Assembly (NCBI GenBank): GCA_963722415.1
Contig: CAVRNI010000009.1
Coordinates: 1-64,000, forward strand
DNA length: 64,000 nucleotides
Source of the DNA: JALOLG01 sp963722415
GTDB taxonomy: Bacteria > Actinomycetota > Acidimicrobiia > Acidimicrobiales > Ilumatobacteraceae
Reading direction: 5' to 3'
Shown here: positions 36,997 through 45,791 of the stretch, piece after piece
Layout of the letters: every line of letters begins with the position of its first letter
How positions within the stretch are numbered: position 1 is the stretch's first letter
Position numbers and translations under genes: made by a program
The notes under the pieces: model-generated
The model's input: the letters and a program-made list of their open reading frames with translations, nothing else
What the model was told of the DNA's origin: nothing
Database searches by the model: none

Positions 36997-37578
36997 ATGG
37001 CCACGACCCGACGAGCCGACATGTTCACCGCAGATGGCAAGCCGTCCGATGACGACCCGCGGGAGAACGGACCAACGTTGGGCGACGAGCGCACCACGCT
37101 GGTCGAGACGCTGCGATCCGTGCGCCTCACATTGGAGATGAAGTGTTCCGGGCTCGATGCCGAGCAGTTGGCGCGGCGCTCCGTCGAGCCGTCGACGATG
37201 TCGCTCCTGGGGCTGGTACGCCACCTGGCCGAGATCGAGCGTGGTTCGTTCCGGGTGACAATGGCGGGACAGGACGTGCCCCGGCTGTACTGCTCCGAGA
37301 ACGACCGTGACGGCGATTTCGATGGTGCTGTTCCCGATCCTGAGGTGGTTGCGGAGGCGTGGGACGCATGGCGGGCGGAGGTGGACTTCGCCGAGCGGTT
37401 CGTGGCCGAGGCGCCGAGTCTCGACATCACCGCCAACGATCCCTTGAACGAGCACGGCAGCGGCGGAGGCGCGATCTCGCTGCGCGAAATGCTGGTCGGA
37501 ATGATCCACGAGTACGCCCGCCACCTCGGCCACGCCGACCTGTTGCGTGAGCGAATCGACGGACGCATCGGCCAGTAG
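36997..37578 (+). CDS. DinB-superfamily protein (DUF664 type)
   Basis: The 193-residue product has a helical-bundle pattern with LGLVRHLAEIERGSF (first metal-ligand His), and MIHEYARHLGHADLLRERIDG at the C terminus with the two paired histidines. This is the DinB/YfiT-like metal-dependent fold of DUF664 proteins. Some members act as thiol-dependent S-transferases; the substrate here is unknown. ATG 36997 is used because upstream in-frame residues are not family-like. Confidence 0.85.
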   Translation: MATTRRADMFTADGKPSDDDPRENGPTLGDERTTLVETLRSVRLTLEMKCSGLDAEQLARRSVEPSTMSLLGLVRHLAEIERGSFRVTMAGQDVPRLYCSENDRDGDFDGAVPDPEVVAEAWDAWRAEVDFAERFVAEAPSLDITANDPLNEHGSGGGAISLREMLVGMIHEYARHLGHADLLRERIDGRIGQ

Positions 37579-37634
37579 CTCGCTCGATGCACCAAAGACG
37601 CCGACGAGACGTGCGGAAATCTTGCTCGTGACGG

Positions 37635-37663
37635 TTGTATTCGGAGTCGAACATGTGTACGAT
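37635..37663 (+). promoter_or_regulatory. Promoter with LexA (SOS) box for the DUF222-HNH gene
   Basis: TTGTAT (37635-37640) and TACGAT (37658-37663) are spaced by 17 bases. Within this, TCGAACATGTGTACGA (37647-37662) matches the actinobacterial LexA box TCGAAC-N4-GTTCGA with a single mismatch, and overlaps the -10. The ATG at 37671 is seven bases after the -10, so transcription is probably leaderless and LexA-repressed. Mycobacterial 13E12-family genes are known LexA targets. Confidence 0.75.
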
Positions 37664-37670
37664 AGAGGGT

Positions 37671-38898
37671 ATGGCGTTGGGCACGCTGGAACGGCTGGAG
37701 GACCGCCTCGCCGACCTGTGCGGCCATCGCAATGTGCTCGACGCACTGCTGGTGCAGCTCGTCGCCGAGGCGTTGGAGACGGGTGCGTGGGAGATGGACG
37801 GCATCCACTCACCGGCGCATTGGTTGGCGTGGAAAGCCGGGCTGTCGATCCGCGCACGCGCAGCAGTTGGTGACTGTCGCCAAGCGGCGCGGCGAGTTGC
37901 CGGTGACGTTCGCCGCGTTCGACGCCGGTGAGCTGTCGTTGGATCAGGTGGTGCCGATCGCCACCCGGGCGCCGCGGTGGGCTGATGCCGAATTGTGTGA
38001 GTTCGCCAAGTTGGCGACGGTGACGCAGCTGCGGCGGGTGTTGCGCTCCTACGACTTCCCACCCGACCCCACCAGACGACGACGACGATCCGCGGCCGGC
38101 GGTTGTGGAGCCGGTGGAGTTGTTGTCGTTGTGGCATGGCGACGACGGACGCTGGGAACTCCGCGGTGAGCTCGACGCCGACCACGGCGCGATCCTCCAC
38201 ACCGCGCTGCGTGAAGCACAGGATGCGTTGTTTCAACGCGACGGTGTCGTCGTGTCACAGGTCGAGGCGTTGGTGGAGATCGCCAACCGCTCCCTGGACA
38301 CGATCACCGACCCGGCGCGCCGTGACCGCTACCGGGTCCACGTCCATGTCGATGTCGACAACACGATGCTCGACGGGCTCGGCTACCGGCTCCCCGCCTG
38401 GCTGCGCGACCTGATCTGCTGCGACACCATCGCCTCCACCGTCAACAAGGTGGACGGGCATCCCGGTCAGCGTCGGCCGCACCCAGCGCACCGTCCCCGA
38501 ACGCACCCGCCGCCTCGTGATCCTGCGTGACCGCGGCTGTCGCGTCCCCGGGCTGCACCGCCGATCGGTTCTTGCACGTCCATCACGTCATCCACTGGGA
38601 TCCCGACGACGGCGCCGGCCCGACCGACACGTCGAATTTGGCGTGTTTGTGTCCGCGGCATCACCGGCTGCATCACCGCGGCCGGTTGGGGATCTCCGGC
38701 AACGCCGACGACCCCCACGGGCTGATCTTCACCGACAGTCTTGGCCGGGTGATGCACCCCGCCGCGGTGGCGCGACCACCGACCGGGCCACCACCCCAAC
38801 CCACCGGCCACTACCAGCACCCATTGGGTGAACGACTCCAGATGCACTGGGTCACGTTCAACCCACCACGCCCACCCGCACCCGCCGACACCAACTGA
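37671..38898 (+). CDS. DUF222-HNH endonuclease-family (13E12 repeat type) protein, four frameshifts
   Basis: The N-terminal DUF222 region is recognisable by GAWEMDGIHSPAHWLAWKAGL, QQLVTVAKRRGELP, FAAFDAGELSLDQVVPIA and HGAILHTALREA. The C-terminal HNH nuclease motif is CRVPGC, HVHHVIHW-DP, then DTSNLACLCPRHHRLHHRG. Extra bases near 37851-37860, 38071-38076, 38456-38458 and 38550-38552 split it, but the pieces join in order to about 407 residues with no loss. Such proteins are abundant in actinobacteria, often with SOS control; their role is unknown and a link with mobile or repeat elements has been suggested. The four +1 indels are similar to those in essential genes, so I do not call it a pseudogene. 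Confidence 0.85.
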
Positions 38899-38909
38899 GC
38901 CAGCCGTGA

Positions 38910-38947
38910 TGACAGGACACCCTCCGCGACGTGAAGGACACCTGTCA
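38910..38947. terminator. Weak inverted repeat between convergent genes
   Basis: TGACAGG (38910-38916) and CCTGTCA (38941-38947) form a 7-bp stem with a 24-base loop in the gap between the HNH gene and the convergent gene ending at 38981. It may be a poor bidirectional terminator. Confidence 0.3.
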
Positions 38948-38980
38948 ACTCGGCCGACAGTAGGACGGGCATCCCGACCA

Positions 38981-39636
38981 TCAGTGGTTTGGCGTGGGTC
39001 GAGCGCTCGGATGGAGCACTGGCGAGAATCCGTTGGCGAGCGCGGCGACCGACGTCGGCGGGGTCAGGACTTCGACCGTGCAGCTCGTCGGGCGGTCGAT
39101 CGGCTCCGTCCATCCGTCGAACGTGAAGGCGAGCAACCGGTCGTCGACCAGCAGCCGGGCCCGACGATCGGCGTCCAGGACGATCGTGCCGGCCGGCAGG
39201 TCGTCGATGCTCGCCTCCCACACCAAGCGGTCAGCGGCGCGGTCCACGCCCCGACCGCGGCGGTGGCGCTCAGCGACGAGCCGCCGATCGAGCTCGGACG
39301 CGAGCAGCGGTTTCGGGAGACGCCACCGACATGCTCACCGCGTCGCGGTACGACCGGTAGGCGTCCCGCCGGCAGAACGCGCAGGGCCGGTGGCCGGCCG
39401 CCAGCGCGACGGCGTCGTCGAGGAAGAAGATCGGCGTCCATCGGTGCGGGGCGGCGAGGGGATGCCGCCAATCCCTGAACTCGGTCACGCACGCGATCCA
39501 CAGCGGACTGCCGTGGTGGCGCACGACGCGTGCCCCGGTCGTCGACGAGACAGCCGCGGTTCCCGGTGAACAAGCCCCGACCGCTCGCCGCGTGGAGGTC
39601 GCTCCACGGGTCGATCCGGTTGCGTCGGGGACTCAT
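38981..39636 (-). CDS. Conserved hypothetical protein with a Cys-x2-Cys segment (two frameshifts)
   Basis: Starts RRNRIDPWSDLHAASGRGLF, TGNRGCLVDDRGTR, and continues in a second frame with VRHHGSPLWIACVTEFRDWR, RWTPIFFLDDAVALAAGHRP, CAFCRRDAYRSYRDAV, then in a third with KPLLASELDRRLVAERHRRG and DDLPAGTIVLDADRRARLL. Extra bases near 39527 and 39316 (GGG) account for the changes. The corrected protein has about 217 residues. I recognise it as a conserved bacterial protein of unknown function; the CAFC pair and GHRPC context suggest metal binding, not proven. It overlaps the upstream hypothetical gene (ATGA). Confidence 0.65.
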
Positions 39637-40103
39637 CGGAGAACCTTCGGGAGGAACTGCAAGGCATCCAGCTCACCGAGCTCGGCGCTCGCATCCAACG
39701 CATCTGCCGGGACCCACTCCGGGAACGGCGTGACGATCTTGCGGTGCGCACCTGACGCCGTGTGCTCCTCGTCGATGGCATCGAGCGCCGGCGAGGGGAA
39801 ACGATCCGCCAGACGCACCAGCGCCGGCCAGATGCGACGGTGGACCAGCGTGACCTTGCCGTCGATGAGACGGGTCGCGACGACGGCCGGGGAGCTGCGC
39901 AGACGGTTGATGGCGTCGAAGATCTCGTGGCTACGCGGATGCGACCACCAGCTCCCCCGGATCGGTTCACCAGCGACGAGCTCGGCCACGTTCGGCACCG
40001 GTCCGCGTGCCGACTGCAGCAACACACCTCGCCGTCGCAGCAGCGCCATGAGCGCCCTGCCGTCTGGAGGACTGCGCCGGTTGTCAGGCACGGCGATCCT
40101 CAC
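39633..40103 (-). CDS. Conserved hypothetical protein
   Basis: A 156-residue, mostly helical protein without signal peptide or membrane segments. A central block NVAELVAGEPIRGSWWSHPR, HEIFDAINRLRSSPAVVATR and LIDGKVTLVHRRIWPALVRL looks conserved, reminiscent of a small winged-helix-like domain. No function is assigned. It overlaps aroA upstream and the 38981 gene downstream (both ATGA-type overlaps), so it is co-translated with aroA, but the significance is unknown. Confidence 0.6.
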   Translation of the reverse strand: MRIAVPDNRRSPPDGRALMALLRRRGVLLQSARGPVPNVAELVAGEPIRGSWWSHPRSHEIFDAINRLRSSPAVVATRLIDGKVTLVHRRIWPALVRLADRFPSPALDAIDEEHTASGAHRKIVTPFPEWVPADALDASAELGELDALQFLPKVLR

Positions 40104-41409
40104 TCGGCCTCGTGGGCGTGGCCGGTGATGCGCTCGAGTGCCTCCCAGTAGTCGGGCCAGCTCTTGGAAACGACCGAGGGGTCTTCGATCTCGACACCGG
40201 CGACGACCGTGCCGAGCACGCCGAATGCCATCGCCAGCCGGTGGTCGTGATGCGTTGCCAGCCGGGCACCGTGCAGCGCCTTGGGAGGTGGATCGATCAG
40301 GAGGCCGTCCGCCTCGACCGCGACTGCGGCGCCGGTCTTGGCGAGCTCGGCCGCCAGATCACCCAGGCGATCGCTCTCCTTGTCGCGGATGAAACCGACG
40401 CCGCGGATGCGCGTCCGAGTCGACGCGGTGGCGGCGACGACCGCCAACGTCGGCACGAGATCGGACATGTCCGCCATGTCGACGTCGAGCCCGACGAGTG
40501 GACGCTCCGGATCCCGCGACACAGTCACCCCGTCGGCACTCCATCCGGTGCTGCAGCCCATCGCCGCGAGCAGGTCGACGAACCGTGTGTCGCCCTGCAG
40601 GGAAGCGCGCGTCACGCCGTTCACCACGATCGCGCCGCCGGCGACAGCGGCGACGGCCAACGGGTAACCGGCCGACGTGGCATCGGGCTCGACACGGTAC
40701 GTCGTTGCCACGTAGCGCCCCTCGTCGACCTCGATCGAGTCGTCGCCGACACGCACGTCGCTGCTACCGAACGCCGCCATCACGGCGCCTGTCATGTCGA
40801 CGTACGGCCGCGACACGAGCGGACTCGTCAGCGCGATCCGAAGCCCACCGCGCAGGTAGGGGCCGATCAGCATCAGCGCCGTCACGAACTGGCTCGAGAT
40901 GTCACCGCTGACGGCGACGTTGCCGCCCGTGGCCGGTCCCGCGATCTCGACCGGGAGCCGTCCCGCCGCCGCGAGTGGGCGGACCGACGCGCCGAGCTGC
41001 ACGAGGGCGTCATGCAGCGGACCCATCGGACGGGTCCTCAGCGGTGGGTCGCCGTCGACGACGTACGGGCCGGGACCGAGGGCGGCGAGCGCGGTGACGA
41101 AGCGCGACGTCGTCCCGGCCAGCCGCGCCGGCAGTGTCAACGGCCCGGGCGGCAATGTCCCGCCACGTCCGTCGACGGCCGCCCCGCCTGGGTGATCTCG
41201 ACCTGGATCCCGAGGAGGGCGAGGCACTCGACGAGAGCTGCGGTGTCGTCGCCCGCCGGCAGTCCCTCGATCGTCGAGCGGCCGTCGGCGAGCGCGGCGC
41301 AGACGAGAGCACGGTTGGCGATCGACTTCGATGCCGGCACGTCGACCGACGCGTCGACCGGCCCCGTCGCCGTGCGGACGAGCAGGTGGCCGGTCATGCC
41401 ACCCGTCAT
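40100..41409 (-). CDS. aroA: 3-Phosphoshikimate 1-carboxyvinyltransferase (EPSP synthase), one frameshift
   Basis: Sixth shikimate-pathway step: adds enolpyruvyl from PEP to shikimate 3-phosphate. N terminus: VDVPASKSIANRALVCAAL (Lys-Ser substrate-binding motif), LPAGDDTAALVECLALLG. A base is missing in a C run at 41182-41185 (plus-strand view). The second frame continues ARLAGTTSRFVTALAALGPG, GDPPLRTRPMGPLHDALVQLG, GDISSQFVTALMLIGPY, RVEPDATSAGYPLAVAAV and HHDHRLAMAFGVLGTV, all conserved. Corrected length about 436. As an essential gene in a prototroph, the break is most likely a sequence error. ATG 41409 overlaps the tyrA stop. Confidence 0.93.
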
Positions 41410-42473
41410 GCCAGGGGCGTGACGGCGGGCTTGAATCCCCTCGCCAGCAGGCCGCCCCGGAACAGCTCGGTGACCGTCGCGTCGACGAGCACGACGGCGA
41501 CGCCGCGGTTGCTCTCGGCCATGTGCACGACCTCGAAGCTGGCGATGTTGACCCCGAGGTCGGCCGCCAACGTGAACAGCTCGGCGGCCGCTCCCGGCCG
41601 GTCGGGGATCGGGATGCGGAACTCGGCCACCGACTCGGGATCGGTGATCCGTCCCGGCAGGTTGGTTCGCGCCTCGCGGGCCCGCGTGAGCCAGGTGTGG
41701 AGCTCGGCCCGGGAGTCGGTCTCGACGAGGCGCCGGACGTCGGCGAGCCCGTCGATGAGCCCGTCGAGCGCCGACAGGATGGCGTCGCGGTTCTCGGAGC
41801 AGATGTCGAGCCAGATGTCGGGATGTCCGCTGGCGATGCGGGTCATGTCGCGGAAGCCACCTGCGGCGAGGCGCAGCAGCGCGGCATGTTCCTCCGCTCG
41901 GTCGGCGGCGAGACGCATCAGCGTCGCCGCCGCCAGGTGCGGAACGTGGCTGACGACCGCGACCACCAGGTCGTGGCGTTCCGGCGCCAGCGCCACGACG
42001 TCGGCGCCGAGCGACGAGACGACGGACGTGACCTGGGCGAACGTGTCGTCGTCGCTGTGGGCGACCGGTGTCAACACCCAGATCGCGCCGTTGAACATCG
42101 CCGCGTCGGCACCACCGAGACCGTCGAGCTCGCTGCCTGCCATCGGGTGTCCGCCGACGAAGCGCGGATCGTCGCACGCCGCGCAGACCGCCGACTTCAC
42201 CGAACCGACGTCGGTGACGACGCCGGTGGTCTCGGCGAGCGCCCGCTTGACCTGGTCGGCGATGGAGAGCACCGGCACCGCGACGAACGTGATCTCCGCC
42301 GCCGGATCGACGCCCCCGACGTCGATCGCGCCGCGCTCGATCGCGGCACGGAGCCTGTCGGCATTGGCGTCGTCACCGCTGACGTGCCATCCCCGCTCAC
42401 GCAACGCGAGCCCGATCGAGCCGCCGACGAGGCCGAGCCCGATGACGTTGGCACGGCGGGGCGGGTTGCTCAC
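41406..42473 (-). CDS. tyrA: Prephenate dehydrogenase with C-terminal ACT domain
   Basis: Oxidatively decarboxylates prephenate to 4-hydroxyphenylpyruvate in tyrosine synthesis. The 355-residue product has an NAD-binding VIGLGLVGGSIGLALRERGW near the N terminus, VTDVGSVKSAV, GGHPMAGSELDG (catalytic region with the conserved His), VSHVPHLAAATLM, and the long helical domain. A C-terminal ACT-type domain (IPIPDRPGAAAELFTLAADL) is the likely tyrosine-sensing part. GTG 42473 overlaps the rluB stop (GTGA). It is coupled to aroA. Confidence 0.94.
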   Translation of the reverse strand: MSNPPRRANVIGLGLVGGSIGLALRERGWHVSGDDANADRLRAAIERGAIDVGGVDPAAEITFVAVPVLSIADQVKRALAETTGVVTDVGSVKSAVCAACDDPRFVGGHPMAGSELDGLGGADAAMFNGAIWVLTPVAHSDDDTFAQVTSVVSSLGADVVALAPERHDLVVAVVSHVPHLAAATLMRLAADRAEEHAALLRLAAGGFRDMTRIASGHPDIWLDICSENRDAILSALDGLIDGLADVRRLVETDSRAELHTWLTRAREARTNLPGRITDPESVAEFRIPIPDRPGAAAELFTLAADLGVNIASFEVVHMAESNRGVAVVLVDATVTELFRGGLLARGFKPAVTPLA

Positions 42474-43267
42474 GTCGGCCGATCGTACCGGCGCGCACGC
42501 CCGGCGACGGCCTCCGTCAGCGCCCGACGTTCGTCGGCCGTCAGCTCGCGCCAGGTTCCCGGGGCGAGCGTGCGATCGGAGATCGGTCCGATGCGCGTGC
42601 GGACCAGGCGGCGCACAGGGTGGCCGATCGCCTCGCACATCCGACGGATCTGCCGGTTGCGACCTTCGTGGATGGCGATCGACAACACGCCCGGCATCGG
42701 CTGCGAAGCGGTCGCTGGTGCCGTCACGCCGTCGTCGAGCTCGACGCCCTCGCGGAGGCGCCGCAGCCCGCCGGCCGACACCGGCCCGCCTTCGACCTCG
42801 ACGAGATACTCCTTGTCGACGCCGTGGCTGGGATGGGCGACCCGGTTGGCGAGCTCGCCGTCGTTGGTGAGCAGCAGCAGACCTTCGCTGGCAGCATCCA
42901 GTCGCCCGATGGCGAACACCCGCGGCGTCGCCGGTACGAGGTCGATGACGGTCGGCCGGCCATGTGTGTCGCTCGACGTCGTGACGACCCCGGCCGGCTT
43001 GTTGAGCAGGTAGTACACGAGACCCGGCCGGACCCCGACCGGCGCCCCGTCGACCTCGACGAGGTCGTGATCGGGATCGACCCGGCGTCCGATCACCGCC
43101 ACCTCACCGTTCACGGTCACCCGTCCGGCGATGATCAGTTCCTCACAGACGCGCCGACTCCCCCACCCGATCGATGCGAGCACCTTCTGGAGACGCTCGC
43201 CGCCGGGCAGCTCGCGGTTGGCCGCTTCTCGTTGCTCCCAGAGCGGAGGTTCAGGGTCGTGGGCCAT
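42470..43267 (-). CDS. rluB: RluB/RsuA-family rRNA pseudouridine synthase
   Basis: The 265-residue product has an N-terminal S4 RNA-binding domain (RLQKVLASIGWGSRRVCEEL, about 25-72), VYYLLNKPAGVVTT, the catalytic GRLDAASEGLLLLTND (Asp124), and the C-terminal NRQIRRMCEAIGHPVRRLVR motif. Family knowledge: these isomerise a uridine in 23S (RluB) or 16S (RsuA) rRNA. The position after scpB is the same as in mycobacteria (Rv1709-Rv1711), supporting the RluB-type name. It overlaps scpB by 17 bases. Confidence 0.9.
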   Translation of the reverse strand: MAHDPEPPLWEQREAANRELPGGERLQKVLASIGWGSRRVCEELIIAGRVTVNGEVAVIGRRVDPDHDLVEVDGAPVGVRPGLVYYLLNKPAGVVTTSSDTHGRPTVIDLVPATPRVFAIGRLDAASEGLLLLTNDGELANRVAHPSHGVDKEYLVEVEGGPVSAGGLRRLREGVELDDGVTAPATASQPMPGVLSIAIHEGRNRQIRRMCEAIGHPVRRLVRTRIGPISDRTLAPGTWRELTADERRALTEAVAGRARRYDRPT

Positions 43268-43877
43268 CGTCGGACGGAGTCGCCCGCAAGCCGTGCTCGA
43301 GCGCTTCCACGACGTCGGCGCCGGGGATGAAGTCGGCGATCGGCGGCAGATCGGCGACCGAATCGAGGCCGAGCTTCTCGAGAAATGCGTCGGTCGTTCC
43401 GAACAACACGGCCTGGCCCGGGCCGCGGTCGCGCCCGACCTCGGCGATGTAGCCGCGGGCGACGAGGGTGCGGATCACGCCGTCGGGATCGACGCCGCGG
43501 ATCGAGGCCACCTGGGCGCGTGAGATCGGTTGCTTGTAGGCGACGATCGCCAGTGTCTCGAGCGCCGCACCGGACAGCCGGGCGCGCTGGTCGTGGAGCA
43601 GGAAGCGCTCGACGTAGGGCGTGAGGTCGGCCCGGGTCTGGTAGCGGTAGCCGCCGGCGACCCGCGCCAGCTCGAAGCCACGAGCCTGCTCGGTGTAGTC
43701 GGCAGCCAACTCGGCGCAGCACTGCTCGATCAGCGCCGACGGCTGCTCGAGCAGCTGCGCCAACAGGTCGGGCGGCACCGGGTCGAAGGCGACGAGCACC
43801 ACCGCCTCGATCGCTCGCTTCAGGTCGGCGATCTCGGTGTGGACGGGGGGAAAGATGTCGTCGGACATGTCGGTCAT
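43251..43877 (-). CDS. scpB: Segregation and condensation protein B
   Basis: Winged-helix subunit of the SMC-ScpAB condensin that compacts the chromosome. The 208-residue product has LKRAIEAVVLVAFDPVPPDL, TEQARGFELARVAGGYRYQT, FLLHDQRARLSGAALETLAI, VAYKQPISRAQVASIRGVD and VLFGTTDAFLEKLGLDSVAD, all ScpB hallmarks. ATG 43877 or MSDD at 43868 are both possible starts. It lies between scpA (12 bases) and rluB. Confidence 0.94.
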   Translation of the reverse strand: MTDMSDDIFPPVHTEIADLKRAIEAVVLVAFDPVPPDLLAQLLEQPSALIEQCCAELAADYTEQARGFELARVAGGYRYQTRADLTPYVERFLLHDQRARLSGAALETLAIVAYKQPISRAQVASIRGVDPDGVIRTLVARGYIAEVGRDRGPGQAVLFGTTDAFLEKLGLDSVADLPPIADFIPGADVVEALEHGLRATPSDDGPRP

Positions 43878-43889
43878 CTGGGGCGCCGA

Positions 43890-44666
43890 TCAGCCTTCGT
43901 AGATGTCGATCAGGAGCTCGTCGGCGCGCAGCCCGTGCTGGCCGGTCCAGACCACCTCGATCTCGCCGAACCGCTCGAGTTGATCGAGCTCGACGACGCC
44001 CTGCTTGTAGAGCTCGAGCACGGCGAGGAAGCGCACGATCACCTCGACCCGCTCGACGAGGTCGGCGGTGAGTCGCCGGAACGTGGTGCGGCCGACACGC
44101 GGCAGCTCGGCGAGCAGCTCGGCGACGGCGTCGGCGACGGTGAGGCGGACCGGGTTGACGTGGAACAGGTCGACGGTCGGCTCGGGCCTCGGTGTGAGCG
44201 CTCGCACGGCGGCGTTGCGCAGGCGCTCGAGGCTGGTGCCCTCGAGCAGGTCGGGGACCAACGCCACGAAGCGCTCGTCGGCACCGACCTGGCGGGCGAA
44301 GTTGCGGTCGGCGTCGTCGGCCAGGCGACCGAAGACCGTGGCGACGTCCTTGAAGGCCTTGCACTCGAGCAGCCGGGCGAGCAGCAGGTCGCGCTCCTCC
44401 CAGAGCGCCAGCTCCTCGTCGAGGTCGACGTCGGCGCGGCCCGGCAGCAGGCGCCTGGCCTTCAGCTCCACGAGCGTGGCCGCGATCAGCAAGAACTCGG
44501 TCGCGACGTCGAGGTCGAGGGCCTGCAGACGCTCGATCTCGGCCAGGTAGGCGTCGACGATGGTGGACAGGCTGACCTCGTAGATATCGACTTCTTCGGC
44601 CAGGATCAACCGCAACAGCAGGTCGAACGGGCCGTCGAACACGGGGGTCGCGACGTCGAAGGCCAT
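43890..44666 (-). CDS. scpA: Segregation and condensation protein A
   Basis: Kleisin subunit that bridges the SMC heads. The 258-residue product has FDGPFDLLLRLILAEEVDIY and ATEFLLIAATLVELKARRLL at the N terminus (SMC-binding helices), and RFLAVLELYKQGVVELDQLE at the C-terminal winged helix. ATG 44666 is chosen: upstream in-frame residues overlap the trpS promoter and show no family match. A divergent trpS begins 61 bases away. No parA is present upstream, unlike in mycobacteria. Confidence 0.94.
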   Translation of the reverse strand: MAFDVATPVFDGPFDLLLRLILAEEVDIYEVSLSTIVDAYLAEIERLQALDLDVATEFLLIAATLVELKARRLLPGRADVDLDEELALWEERDLLLARLLECKAFKDVATVFGRLADDADRNFARQVGADERFVALVPDLLEGTSLERLRNAAVRALTPRPEPTVDLFHVNPVRLTVADAVAELLAELPRVGRTTFRRLTADLVERVEVIVRFLAVLELYKQGVVELDQLERFGEIEVVWTGQHGLRADELLIDIYEG

Positions 44667-44713
44667 CGCGATCACGCTACCGAACCGACCCGGACGAGGG
44701 GCGGATGGCTCGC

Positions 44714-44719
44714 TAGCCT
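44714..44719 (+). promoter_or_regulatory. Putative -10 element TAGCCT of trpS
   Basis: TAGCCT ends eight bases before the trpS GTG (44728) within the 61-base divergent gap to scpA. The same hexamer lies nine bases before the GTG at 13892. A leaderless transcript is likely. Confidence 0.4.
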
Positions 44720-44727
44720 CACGCAGC

Positions 44728-45728
44728 GTGACCCGCGTGCTCTCGTGCATCCAGCCGACCGGTGACGTCCACCTCGGCAACTACCTGGGGGCGTTGCGGA
44801 ACTGGGCCGACAACCAGCACGTCTGCGACGCGTTCCACGGCATCGTCGACCTGCACGCGCTCACGATCACCGAGACACCAGGCGTGGTCGGCGAGAACAC
44901 ACTCCGCATGGCGGCGATGATGTACGCGATCGGCCTCGATCCCGACGTCGCCACGATCTTCGTCCAGAGCCACGTCGTCGAGCACAGCCAGCTGGCATGG
45001 GTGATGGAGTGCACGGTGTCGTTCGGCGAGTTGTCGCGCATGATCCAGTTCAAGGACAAGACCGCCAAACGCGCCAGAAATCAGGCGCGGATGCGTTCAT
45101 CTCCGCCGGCCTGTTCACCTATCCCGCGCTTCAAGCCGCCGACATCCTGCTGTACGACACGGACGAGGTCCCGGTCGGCGATGATCAGCGTCAGCATGTC
45201 GAGATCACCCGCGACATCGCGATCCGGTTCAACCACCGGTTCGGCGAGACGTTCGTCGTGCCCGCCGCCGTGACGCCGCCGGCCGGGGCGCGGGTGATGG
45301 ACCTGCAGGATCCGACGTCGAAGATGTCGAAGTCGGCGGAAACCGACAGCGGCCTCATCACCATGACCGACGACCCGGCGGCGATCCTGAAGAAGTTCAA
45401 ACGGGCGGTCACCGACTCCGACAACGAGGTGCGCTACGACCCCGTCGGCAAGCCGGGTGTGAGCAACCTGCTCGAGATCCTCGGCGCGGCAACACGCGCC
45501 AAGCCCACCGACCTCGCCGCCGGGTACACGCAGTACGGCCGCCTGAAATCGGACACGGGTGAGGCCGTCGTCGCGCTCCTCGAACCGATCCAGCGGCGGT
45601 ACGCCGAACTGCTCGACGACCCTGCCGAGCTCTCGCGGCTGCTCCGCTTCGGGTCGGAAAAGGCCCGCGCCGTCGCCTCCAAGACCCTCGAGCGCGCGTA
45701 CTCGGCGATCGGGTTGCTGCCCGCTTGA
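44728..45728 (+). CDS. trpS: Tryptophanyl-tRNA synthetase (one frameshift)
   Basis: Class I aminoacyl-tRNA synthetase charging tRNA-Trp. It has IQPTGDVHLGNYLGALRNW (HIGH-type signature), HALTITETPG, SHVVEHSQLAWVMECTVSFG, then, after a missing base near 45067-45080, KSGADAFISAGLFTYPALQA, ADILLYDTDEVPVGDDQRQH and KMSKSAETDSG (KMSKS loop). Corrected length about 334, normal. Since trpS is essential, the indel is almost certainly a sequence error. No T-box or other leader is visible, which fits the start so close to its -10. Confidence 0.94.
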
Positions 45729-45791
45729 GTCGACCCCGACCCGAGGGTCGTCGCGGTCGGTCGGTTCCTGGACCCCACCGACCGCCGGATC

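Noticed and set aside
38899..39000. Possible insertion-sequence end near the HNH gene
   Set aside because: Only a 7-bp inverted repeat is seen, with no transposase, target duplication or matching distal end.
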